From NCBI RefSeq assembly GCF_014356525.2, contig NC_052505.1, forward strand, positions 51,588,970 through 51,652,969: 64,000 bases of DNA, given 5' to 3'. A model generated the notes under the pieces. It was given only the letters and a program-made list of their open reading frames with translations, did not search any database and was not told the DNA's origin. The translations under genes and the position numbers were made by a program. The stretch is from Nilaparvata lugens. Lineage: Eukaryota > Arthropoda > Insecta > Hemiptera > Delphacidae. Below are positions 36,640 to 46,943 of this stretch, piece after piece (the stretch's first letter is position 1; each line of letters starts with the position of its first letter).

Positions 36640-39475
36640 AAAGTTTATCAAATTACTAATCCACTAAATTAATCAACTTCTTGGAAAATACTAACTAACT
36701 CAATCACCAATTTCAATTCAGTTACTGCTTCAGACAAAGCTACATATTCAGCAAATGTAGATGATTACACTACCTTGTTTCTTTGATTTCCAGAATACAA
36801 CGTTTCCATATAACCTAATAATGTAACCAGTAGTTGACTTTCTATCTACAGAATCTCCTGCCCAATTGGCATCAACAAAACAATCCAAATCATCATTTTC
36901 ATTATTCTTATTAAAAGTAAGACTTTGATTCTTAGTCAAATAAAGATATTTCAAAACTCTCAATGCATATTTGAAATGAGTTTCATTACAACAGTTTTGG
37001 AATCGACTCAAATAGTTCACACTGTAACTTATATCTGGTCTTGTACCTGAACTTATATACAACAGAGCACCAATTAAATTTCTGTACTTCAAATCAGTAT
37101 TTTCATCTGCTTTCTCTAATTTGAGATTAGCTTCCATAGGAGTACAATACAGTTTGGAATTGACAATGTTATACTTGTTTCCCAATTGTTCAATATATGA
37201 AGTTCGATTCAGTTTCATTTCATTGTAGTCATACTCAATATTAATCCCCAAATAGTTTTTTACTTTATCCATATCTTTCATCCTGAATCTATTTGACAGT
37301 AATTGTTTGACATTATCTATCTCTTGTTTGTCAGAGCCACAAATCAAGATATCATCTACAAACATAATCAAGTGAATCTTTACGTTATCCTTATCCATAA
37401 CAGTATCATGCTTATAGAGAATTATTATATACATAGTAGTCATTTAGTTTCACTTGAGGTTTTCTATTTCTCTGAGGTTTAGTTTCTACTGAGGTAGAAT
37501 CTGCAACATTATCCTCACCTGCATTATCCTCACATTTACTTTCTACAGATTCTGTTTCATCATTGAAATCAATACATTTTACATTTTCTTCGACTATATC
37601 AATATGCCTAGCAACTATGATCTTATTGTTCAGTAAAACTCTATATCCTACATCACTATAACCTAACAGTATTCCTAACTCAGCTTTCTTGTCCCACTTT
37701 AAAATGCATTTAGCTTGTGGGATTCTAACAAATACCCTACTACCATACAATTCAAATATTGAATAGTTGGCTTCTTGCCAAATACTATTTCATATGGGGT
37801 CTTTTTTTCAATTGTGTTTGCCAATGTCCTATTCTTTAGATAAGCAGCAGTACAAACTATTTCTGGCCACAATAGTTTATGAACTCTAGCTTCTGATAAC
37901 AAACATCTTGCAATATTCATGATAGATCTATTATATCTTCCAGCTGTCCCATTAAATTCATGTACATATGGAGGGCAAGCATTTATTACAATACCTTTCT
38001 CTCTAGCCAAGTCAAAATTTTGAATTAATATACTCTGTTCCATTGTCACATCTTAGTTTCTCAATTTACTTACCAGTAAGGTTTTCAATTTCATTTATAT
38101 AGCTTACAAAACAATTATACACTTCACTCTTAGACTTAATTGTATACACCCTACCTAGCTTACTGTAGTCATCAATAAAAGTAAGAAAGTACTTTGCACC
38201 ACAATATCCAGTAGTAGTATGTGGTCCATTCAAATCAGTATGTACTATTTCTAGTACCGTATTTCATTAGCTCTAGTTCTACTTTTATTGAAAGGCAAAT
38301 TGTGCATTTTATTTTCAATACAAATCGTACATTTCATGAATTCATTACCCAAATCTTAAGGCAAACCTTCTACCATCTGATTTTCACACATGTTTTTCAG
38401 ATAAATAAAGTTTACATGTCCTAGCAAATGATGCAGTTTTCCTTTTAAACTTGAATCTACAGTTTTGTCAATAACTTCTGAACTATTTACTCTACTCTCT
38501 TCACATTTAATAGTACTGGTCATCTTATACAAATTGTCAACTTTCCAGGCAATAGCTATTAGAACATTTTCTTGGTTGAATATTTTAGAATTATTACCAC
38601 AAGAAATAATTTTTTGCTCATTGGTAATCTTTGAATAGCTAATTAGATTTCTGTTCATGTCTTTGACATAATACACATTTTTCATTTTAATCTTTTCCTC
38701 TCTATTGAAAACTTTGAAATCACTTACTACAGTACCTACTTTTGTTGCTTTTAGAATTCTACCATCACCTACCTTGACATCAATTGGATTTTTTAATTCA
38801 ATACTCTCATAAAAATATTTTTCGTTATTAATGACATGATCAGTACAGCCACTATCCAGTAGCCACTCTATTTTTAACTTAGGTACCTAGTGAGTAAAAC
38901 TTGGTAGTTTTCAAGTTTTGTATTTTGTACTTCTACATTGAAGTTATTCATTCCTGTTTTATGGGATTTTTGCTAGGATGAGCCAGGCCTTCTTCTCGGC
39001 TGCCAGTTGTTATCTTTCTTCTGCCTACAGTCTCTTTTCAGGTGTCCTTGTTTTCTACAATTGAAGCAGGTCCTTGTTTCTTTCTTGAATGATTTCGGGT
39101 GTCCAGAATGTTCCACTGTATAAGCGTTCGAGTTCGGTTGATTGTCTCTTGTTTTAGTGTTCATCAGGGTAATTTTGTTTTTCACATAGTCCACCGTCTG
39201 GTCTTCTTCTTTTAAAACATCAATTAAATCGCCGATGTATGAGTAAGAGTCCGGTAACATTCTCAACATATAATTGAGTTTTTCCTTTTCCGTGACCATT
39301 GCACCTGTGCTTTTAAGTTTGTTTACTGTCTTCTCAAAATCGCTGAAGAATTCAGTTACATCACTGTAGTCCCTCAAACTTAATTTGTCAAGTTTAATCC
39401 GGCACACTATCTGAAGAGCAGTTGATTGTTTGAGATACATCTGGTCGAATTTCCATATTTGATCTGTCTATGCCT
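36640..39475 (-). pseudogene. Ty1/Copia element in A2, gag to RNase H, internally deleted
   Basis: Reading leftward: gag (38,973-39,440), protease (near 38,870, WLLDSGCTDHV), the zinc-binding integrase N-terminus, integrase core (37,699-38,300), linker, then RT C-terminal part and RNase H (36,748-37,400). About 530 bp present in A1 (roughly 22,267-22,793) are missing near 37,405, removing most of the RT fingers and palm. A one-base loss near 37,751 adds a frameshift. The 5' end is lost: coding text fades near 39,475 and no LTR or primer site follows, so the element is 5'-truncated. Confidence 0.88.
38973..39440 (-). pseudogene. Copia gag (partial)
   Basis: A 155-residue frame matching the UBN2/gag-polypeptide type of Copia elements (the LSLRDYSDVTEFFSDFE and MLRMLPDSYSYI style) and ending with a CCHC knuckle CFNCRKQGHLKRDC before a basic tail. 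The frame is open but lacks the first ~30-40 residues, whose text (DQIWKFDQMY) is readable just upstream before stops. It precedes the protease by about 60 bp with a stop between. Confidence 0.85.
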
Positions 39476-39856
39476 ATTATGAATTGTATGGGGCCTGTTA
39501 ATTCCAGTAGAGAACCTACCGCACCAGTATATGTATGTGCCTATGAAAAGATGTGAATTGGTATTATTTAATAAGCATGTAATTAGAAGACTGAGGTGAA
39601 TTGGTACCTATTTAATAAGAATTAGGAACTTGAGAAAGCTATATTGAAGTTTTATATGGAGAAAATATAAAGCTACATTCACATCTATAAACATCAGGGC
39701 ATACAGTACCCTTTGTCATGTTCATAAAATTAACGGAAAATTGAGTAAAAAGTATGAATAATTCTTACAAAGCTAATTTAAATAATATGGGATGAAAAAA
39801 TGTAAACAAGGACCACTGGTATCAGCAGACAACAAAACATCGAACATTACGACAGC

Positions 39857-40300
39857 TGTTTGTCGTTAGCCCAGTTTGTCATTGGAGTGAAATGTTTTCG
39901 ACCCAGTTTGTCATTGACCCACTTGTGGGCATCCCCTCTCTACTACAACAACTTCCCCTTCATCCCCACCACTATCGAGAAAGGCTCTCATCACTACCTC
40001 CGTAAACAAAGCCGTAATGCATTCGTGTGACGTCAGCACAGGTAGGGCTCCTACACCAATAAAAATTCGTTGATTTCAGCTGATCTATATCAGCTAGAGT
40101 TCCTATTGGTCTAGGAGCCCTACCTGTGCTGACGTCACACGAACGCACTACGGCTTTGTTTACGGAGGTAGTGCTCTCATACACAAAGATAATGGAAAGC
40201 ACTAGACATCAGTTTGTTTATAATGTTTGCAAGGGGGGATGCTTTAAAAGTGGGTCGACGACAAACTGGGTCAATACACATTTTACACTAACGACAAATG
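39857..40300. mobile_element. Outer MITE interrupted by an inner MITE
   Basis: TTTGTCGTTAG (about 39,860) and CGACCCAGTTTGTCATTGAC...GCATCCCC (39,899-39,937) on the left are matched in inverse by GGGGATGC...GTCGACGACAAACTGGGTC (40,230-40,272) and CTAACGACAAA (40,289-40,299) on the right. Between the arms lies the inner palindrome at 39,992-40,173. Confidence 0.65.
39992..40173. mobile_element. 182-bp palindromic MITE
   Basis: The two arms of about 75 bp (CACTACCTCCGTAAACAAAG...GTGTGACGTCAGCAC...TAGGGCTCCTA) are nearly perfect inverse copies around a ~25-bp centre (AGCTGATCTATATCAGCT is itself palindromic). Each arm carries one TGACGTCA. It would fold into one long hairpin. Confidence 0.8.
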
Positions 40301-41190
40301 CGGTAGCGACAGAGTGGGTCATTTTTTATCGATTTATCAAAATGTTTAATTTTCACTTCTTCATATCAATTTTAAAATGTTCTTAAATTCGGTTTTAGGA
40401 TTGGCAGCGCTGTTTCTGATCTTTCCCTTTTATCTTCCCATGTTATTTGTTGTGAATAGCTTGTCAAATTATAAGAAATGTTATTATTTTATAAAACAGG
40501 AGTTATTACAATGATTTTGTTTGCTAGTGAGCTAAATTCGATATTGGCTAATTTATCTATTGAAAAATTATCAATAATTTGTAATTATAAATGTGTAACA
40601 TTATGTGCTTGTCAATTCAAATGTATCAAAAACGTATTCAACTTCAGTGAGAGTTTTTAAATCATGGGTTATGAATTGGGTAGGTTGTTTGAAACACCAA
40701 ATTTATTAATAAACAATAAATATTTTTTGTACTCTATTGATTTCGATGAATCTAGCCTATAACCTTCATGTTTGCTTAACATTTTTGTACAAACATGATT
40801 GTATATTGTTCAGTAATAGAATAGGCTAGATTCTAGATAGAATGAAGTTTGGTACCTAATATTATTGACTCAAGGTTTTTGTTAATTTTAGCTTAGCCTA
40901 CTATGTTGCATTAATTTATTTGTGATAGTCCATCTTTGCTATGTTTTTCTTGTTTTAGTTGCTTGAGCTAAATTTGTTAGGATTGACAATGAATTGCTTT
41001 CATAGCAATTTAAGCTTACCCACACTCACCTTATTATACCTACCTATATAGGTAATCAATTGACACCTTAATTCTATGAAATATTCAGTAACTCAGTATA
41101 TTCAGTCCATGACCGGCAGTTGCCAGACAGACTTCATCAAAATATAAAACAATCAAAACACAAATAATGAGAGATGGCCGCAGATAGGTT
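40301..41190. other. AT-rich non-coding DNA
   Basis: No convincing ORF, RNA gene or repeat boundary seen. Confidence 0.5.
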
Positions 41191-41194
41191 GTTT

Positions 41195-42600
41195 CATGTG
41201 GCTCTGTAGATGTACTGCTATAGTAACTCATGAAACAATCTCAAACTGGTCTACAAGTCCACTGGTCTCATCATCTCTCAATGAGTAGAGAGGGTAGTTG
41301 ATGAGTTTTTCACATACCAGCCTACAAAACTTCCCATACTCCAGCTCACGAACACAAATTGGCAGTCTGTTAAAAATGTTTAGCATCCATAAGGGGTAGC
41401 ATTCGTGTGCTTTCGATAGTCTGGAGTAGGGCAGGTCAATGTTGCCCCGTCTCCTGGTATTGTGGTGGTGCAGCTGGCCCCTCTCCTGGTAGGCACTCTC
41501 TCACTCCTTAGGAGCCGTAGGGAGCTATACATATACTGACTGTACACTGTCAGTATTTTCAGGCATTTGAATATTGGCCGGCAGTGCTCCAGGTAATGCG
41601 ATGACATGATGACACAAAGAACTTTCTTCTGTAGAAGGAGAATCCTTTCACAGCTACCTGCATGGCCCCATAGTACTATTCTGTAGCTTATATGACTGGA
41701 ACAGCCCATGGTAGGCTGTAATTTATTAGTTGGCAGGCACATGTTGCTTCAGCTTCCGCATCAAAAATGTCACCCTGGCCAGTCAATTGCACAGCATGCC
41801 AATATGTCGATCCCATGATAGAGTGGGGTCCATCACAAAACCCAAGAGTTTGACCTCTGCCTCACCATGAGCCTGACCACGCCTTAAGGTGCACAACAGG
41901 TTCTATGTTTTCCCCTCATTGAGACACAGTTTGTTTGATTTAAACCACTGGCAAGCCTCTTTCACAAGAAGATTAGACTGGGCAACAGCAGTTTGGGGTC
42001 CTAATCCTGGGCCAGCAGGGTGGTATCATCAGCAAACAATAAGGCTCTTCCATGCACACTGAAGTCCTTGATGAATACAAGGAACAACAGAGGACCAAGA
42101 GTCGATCCCTGCGGCACCCCATAGATCACCTCCCTTGACCGTGATTCCGCACCATTCACTGATGTGACCTGCATTCTATTGGAGAGGTAATCCTCCATGG
42201 TTTTCGGGGGAACTCCACTTATCCCATACCTCTTCATTTTACCCAATTGTATGTCATGCAAGACACAGCCGAATGCCTTGGTCAAATCACATAAAGCAAC
42301 AGAGACCGACTGCCTGCCCTCCATTGCCCCAAGAACCGACTCCACCAAATACTGCACAGCTCCCATGGTTGATCTCCCCTAAATCCATACTGGTGAGGTT
42401 GGAAGATGGAATTACTCTCAAAATACTGTGAAAGCTGAACATACATCACCGATTCCATGAGTTTGCCAAATACAGGAATTATCGAGACTGGCCTGAAATT
42501 CAACAATTCATCAGCTTCATCTTTCTTGAAGATTGATGTCTTCAGCTCCTTGGGAAAAACTCCAGAATCCAAGCAGTCATTGATCAAATCACACACTTGT
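41195..42600 (-). pseudogene. LINE reverse transcriptase fragment
   Basis: Reading leftward: 42,596-42,282 encodes RT block 1-2 text (ELLNFRPVSIIPVFGKLMES, IFQPHQYGFRG). After a frameshift, 42,366-42,001 encodes the palm (SVALCDLTKAFGCVLHD, VPQGSTLGPLLFLVFIKD, ALLFADDTTLLAQD). After several stops, 41,742-41,380 carries the thumb/C-terminal region (ISYRIVLWG, ILLLQKKVL, KILTVYSQYMY). The catalytic FADD is intact but the frame is broken at least three times. The 5' part of the element is missing at 42,600, where BEL/Pao sequence starts. Jockey/R1-like by motif style. Confidence 0.88.
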
Positions 42601-42602
42601 TT

Positions 42603-42792
42603 TTGTATGTGGCCATCTGCCCATTATTTTATTAATATTAAATCTCATCTTGTTGACTCATTTTGTCTTTTTTTGGCGTACTCACCACACTTCAAGCTAT
42701 CAGTTTTTTATGCACAGAATTCAGAGATTTATTTGTAGGTATTAATACCAACTATCATTCTCAGTCCACTGCCCTGACTTTGGATTCTGTCA
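42603..42792 (+). repeat. BEL LTR 3'-terminal part (left)
   Basis: About 190 bp matching 54,339-54,530 at ~98%. It sits against the LINE fragment on the left and against the primer-binding-site candidate (42,798) on the right. Confidence 0.75.
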
Positions 42793-43349
42793 TAAAAATG
42801 GTCCTCCGGCCCGTGCATTTTTGATTCAGTAGTTACCTAGGATAAATTGTTAATTTTTATTACCCATTTTCTTGGTCCGTTGAACCTTAGGGTTTCAGTG
42901 ACCGTTTGCCTAATAGTCTAGCTTGATGCCAATGATTAGGTCCCACACTAGAGTATATTTTATTCCATTGTATTTTTGTATGTTTGTATTGTTTAATATT
43001 AAGCATTCACACACTTGTTTCAATTTTCAGTACTGGCTGCAACTCAAAGCACGCTGCGACATGTATGCACCAGCTATCAGCTATCTTGTACCCTGAGAGA
43101 CTGAACTGCACTGAAGTGGTCACAGATGGCTATTACACATTGAGAAAACAACACACGGCACACTACACCGCCTTGCGAGCTCGCTACTTGACTCGCCGCA
43201 CAGCAAGCTTGACTCAACTTGCCTCAAACGCACAGGCGTGCCTCTCTGCGTACTGGACCAGCACCCAAAGTTGCTTATTGGCGCAGCAATCGCATTGCTA
43301 CAGTGCAGTATCATCTCATTAACTCAGGTTTTGCTGTTAATTTTTAAGC

Positions 43350-44620
43350 ATGTCTGATCATGAGGAAGATTCGCTTCCTGAGCCTTCTGCTCTTTTCAAT
43401 GCAAGAGACAATTTAAACCAGGAAATAGATTGGTTCATAACCAGCTATAACGATTATGTTGTGGACACTTATTATCAATTGTTGACTGTCAAAAACGAAC
43501 TAGGTTCACTCAGAATTAAGTATGATAAAATTCACGAACAGTTATGGAATGCAGAGCTGCAAGCACAAGACACTTCAACTCATTTTGAAATACTTACTAA
43601 ATTTATTTCTATTACCTCTAAGGCAAACGCTGCATTAACTGCTTTTGAAAGCAGACAATGCAACAATGAGGCCACAGCTGGTGCTTCCCAGTGGCTAACA
43701 TCTCAAAACTCGCATTTGGCAAATTTTCAGTTGCCTCAGATTCTGCTTCCACGTTTCAATTGGGAGCCTTCAAAATGGCAAGCATTCTCAAGTACTTTTA
43801 CCAATATTATTGGTAATCAGGATAATATTAATGACTCATTCAAATTTTTCTATCTTCGTCAATCACTCAGTGGTGAAGCTCTTGCTAGAGTGGAACACAT
43901 TGAAGCTGACGAAAATGGTTTTCAGCTTGCATGGAACCTCTTAAGGGAGAGGTATGACAATAAGAGATTAATTGCTGCCAGGCACGTCACGGCAATTGAA
44001 TCTCCTCCTACCATAAAACGTAACTGTCTGCAATCATTATGGGCATTCATTGACTTTTGCAAGTCCCACATTACCGTGCTCGAAGTGCTTCAACTTGGAG
44101 TCCAAATCAAGGACTTATTGTACATGCACAAAATGTTGTTGCAGTTGGATACTGCTACTGTTTGAGAATGGGAAAAAGAGTGTTGGTATACACGACATTC
44201 CCACCATTGATAAATTTTGGAATTTTTTGGAATCACAATGCAAAATCATGGAAGCTGTTGCTTCAAGCTCAGCTAACCACCATCAAGGAAATGTACAGCA
44301 AGGTACATCTAACTCGGTTGGTGCTCATAGCAAGCCGAAGTTCAATCAAAATCAATCAAATGTTCAATCTAGAATGCAGGTTACTACCTCTTCTATGCCA
44401 CCTTGTAGTTCTTGTAATTCTGTTGGTCATTTTCCAAATCGTTGTAATGAATTATTGAAGTTGCAGGTTACAGATCGTTGGAATGCTGTCCATGACAAAA
44501 GGTTATGTTATAATTGCACACACAATTATGTTATAAAAGCCTTCCACACACAATCATATTTGTTCCGACAAATCTTGTACACTTTGTGGCAAGAGTCACC
44601 ACACTGTTCTCCATAGGTCA
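43350..44620 (+). pseudogene. BEL/Pao gag
   Basis: The first frame (43,350-44,165, 271 residues) starts MSDHEEDSLPEPS and contains the BEL gag core (DUF1759 type): LPQILLPRFNWEPSKWQAFS, FFYLRQSLSGEALARVE and LLRERYDNKRLIAARH. A frameshift at ~44,160 moves the rest to 44,150-44,616, where a CCHC knuckle CSSCNSVGHFPNRC and a second Cys pair (CYNC) appear. After a further shift a CTLCGKSHHT-type knuckle is readable near 44,580. The start codon is the first ATG after ~560 bp of leader. Confidence 0.9.
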
Positions 44621-44639
44621 TATCCTCAATCGCGAGACA

Positions 44640-45278
44640 CTCAGCCTACTTCTAAGGATAAGGTAACTTCCAATGTTATTCATTCTCAATCTTTTGCTCC
44701 TTCCAAGGGTAGGAATGCTGTTTTGAATTCCGTCAGGGTTCAGAATGCAGAAACAACTAAACAAGCTGTTTCTCATGCAGAACAGCCTCAGAAGAACTCT
44801 CATGTCACAATGAGCTCCACCTCGTCACTGTGTTTGCAACAGCAATCAACTGTCACTTTGTTACCTACTGCCGAAGTTTTGGTTCAATCTTCTAGTGGGG
44901 AATTTATTAAAGCAACCACACTTTTAGATTCTTGTTCTGATTGTAATTTGATGTCAACTAGGTTGGCTGAAAAATTGTCACTTGTTACTTTGTAATTGGA
45001 CACTTTGATTCATAGTGTAGGTGAGAATAAGACCAAATCATCTATTTCTCATTCAGTTTGCTTGTCTTCATCTGATCGTTTGTGGTCGGTTGAAGAAAAT
45101 TGTATTGTAGTTGATAGCATATCATCTAATGTTCCTAGTGTGAATATCGATCTTTCTAAAATTTCAATTCCTGTTGAACTCAAATTAGCGAATCCATTGT
45201 TTGATCAACCTAAACCTGTAGATTTGTTACTTGGTGCTGGCATATTCGCATCTGTACTTCAGCCTGGTAAATTGTATC
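44640..45278 (+). pseudogene. BEL/Pao aspartic protease region
   Basis: 44,723-44,995 encodes text leading to ATTLLDSCSDCNLMS, the retropepsin active site with the usual D-S-G changed to D-S-C. After a stop the next frame (44,996-45,278) continues with the WSVEENCIVVDSI region and VDLLLGAGIFASVLQPGK, typical of the BEL protease C-terminus. The Gypsy element cuts in at 45,278, and the same reading frame resumes at 50,458. Confidence 0.85.
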
Positions 45279-45469
45279 TGTTGGATAATGTTATGTAATG
45301 ATCAAGCAGGCAGTGTGAGCTGATCTAGTGTGTGTATGTGTTCAATGTATTGTCGTTGTTATGAGTTGACATTAAAGGTGAAAACATTATTTTCAATATG
45401 CAACTTATTTTTTTATTTGTATTACCAGTGTAACTATAAGTTAATTATTATAAAACAAATAATACAACA
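45279..45469 (+). repeat. 5' LTR of Gypsy 2
   Basis: 191 bp, TGTTGGATAATGTTATG...AATAATACAACA. Preceded by GTATC. Confidence 0.95.
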
Positions 45470-45605
45470 TGGTGCAGTCATTAACGAACCGTGCATTCAT
45501 CTGCTTGTGGGCTGCACTTAAGTGAGTTCTGAGTTGGAGTTGAACAGTGAACTTTCGAGGTTAATTTTGGCAGTTGGTCGTAGGGCTAGCTAGAACCTGG
45601 AAGAA

Positions 45606-46905
45606 TGGTGTTTAAACCACCATCAGCATTGGCGATAACGGACAATGTTGCAAATGATTGGGTAAAGGTTCGAACCCACTAGAACGTATCAGACACGGAC
45701 CGTGTCAGACCATGCCAGGCACGTAAAATAACAACTATGCCCACTACACCGGATCAACAGCGGTCTATGCCAGTACATTACGCGTATGGTACGCGTATGA
45801 TACGGGTATGATACGCGTATGATACGCGTATGATGCCCGGTCAGAAGTTGTTGGGAACGCGTCAGTTAGCAAGAGAATGTAGCGGTGAACTGGTTACCAA
45901 CGCGGTGCATACGCGGTTACAACGGGGTTTGCAGGCGTCACGTGCCATGCAAGGACCGTTCCGTCACAGACAAAATATACTGGCCGACAAATGTTGACCT
46001 GGACGTGCATGGCACGCTCCGTGCTTGGCCGGTGACGGAACGGTCTAATGGGTGCATTACATATCAAATGATGCAAAGAATATTTTTTTGCATGTGTCGG
46101 TACGGGCATGGTCATGGTATGATACGTTCTAGTGGGTTCGGACCTTAAATTTCAAAGACAGATTCTCGTTATTTCTAACAGCGACCAAAACAGAAAATAA
46201 ATCAGACCAGATTAAAGTGGCTCAGTTTCTCAATGTAATAGGAGAGGAGGCATATGACATCTTCAAGACCTTCAAGTTCGGACTGTTGGACTCTAAATAT
46301 TCGGCAGTAATCAAAGCATTTGATGACTATTTTCTACCTAAAAGAAACATTGTGTACCAGTGATTTTTATTCTTCAAACGTTCACAGAAACCGGGTGAAA
46401 CATTCTCGAACTTTTTGACGGATTTGAAGAAATTGGCGCACACTTGTGAATTCGGCGACCAAGAAGAAAGCCTTATTCGTGATCGGTTAGTGCTGTCCTC
46501 AAATGATGAATTGCTACAAGAACGCTTGCTTCGAATACCAGATCTAAAGTTGGAAGATGCTGTAAAACATTGCACATTGTGGGAAACAAGCAGTCTACAG
46601 TTCAAGGAGTTATAGGACACAAACAAGGTCAGGAAACAATAAAAGGGGAACATGTACATGCAGTAAGGTATGGAAATATGCTTAACTCTAAGATTAAGCC
46701 TAATACCATTGAAGTTCCAAGTACCAGTAATCAATCAAGTTTGTATCTTTGTAAAAAATGCAATAAAACGCACAGCAGGGGTAAATGTTTAGCTTACAAT
46801 AAACAGTGCCACAATTGTGGTGGAATGAATCATTTTGCTGTAGGGTGTACTAAGCCAAGAAAAAATACAAAAGTAGTTCAAGAAGTAGTGTTAAGAATGA
46901 AGAAT
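45606..46905 (+). pseudogene. Gypsy 2 gag, split by a MITE
   Basis: Starts at MVFKPPSALAITDNVANDW (45,606), interrupted after codon ~20 by the MITE at 45,666-46,145, then resumes in the same frame (RFSLFLTATKTENK, DQIKVAQFLNVIGEEAYDIF, FFKRSQKPGETFSNFL) to a stop at 46,613. After a shift it continues to two zinc knuckles (CKKCNKTHSRGKC and CHNCGGMNHFAVGC). An in-frame TGA lies at about 46,361. Besides the MITE, the damage is one TGA and one shift. Confidence 0.88.
45666..46145. mobile_element. 480-bp Harbinger-like MITE in Gypsy 2 gag
   Basis: Terminal inverted repeats of 26-27 bp (AGGTTCGAACCCACTAGAAC... and its inverse ...GTTCTAGTGGGTTCGGACCT) flanked by the 3-bp target duplication TAA (45,663-45,665 and 46,146-46,148). 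Removing the insert restores the gag frame across the site, which confirms the boundaries. The interior is GC-richer than its host and contains a run of TACGCGTATGA repeats (45,778-45,835) and further inverted text. A 3-bp TWA duplication is the PIF/Harbinger signature. No transposase. Confidence 0.88.
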
Positions 46906-46943
46906 TAAACATTGATGGCATCAGACAATTCAAAATTGATAAC

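Larger units (their letters stand above)
31392..38541. repeat. Segmental duplication, copy A2 (7.15 kb)
   Basis: Second copy of 16,271-23,920 in the same orientation. It begins on the base after the right 789-bp LTR. Unlike A1, the Copia element runs on past the end of homology into its protease and gag regions, so A2 preserves the ancestral right flank. About 99% identical to A1 by eye. Confidence 0.95.

Noticed and set aside
39972..40202. 76- and 86-codon ORFs on both strands
   Set aside because: They lie across a near-perfect palindrome, which mirrors any chance frame onto the other strand.
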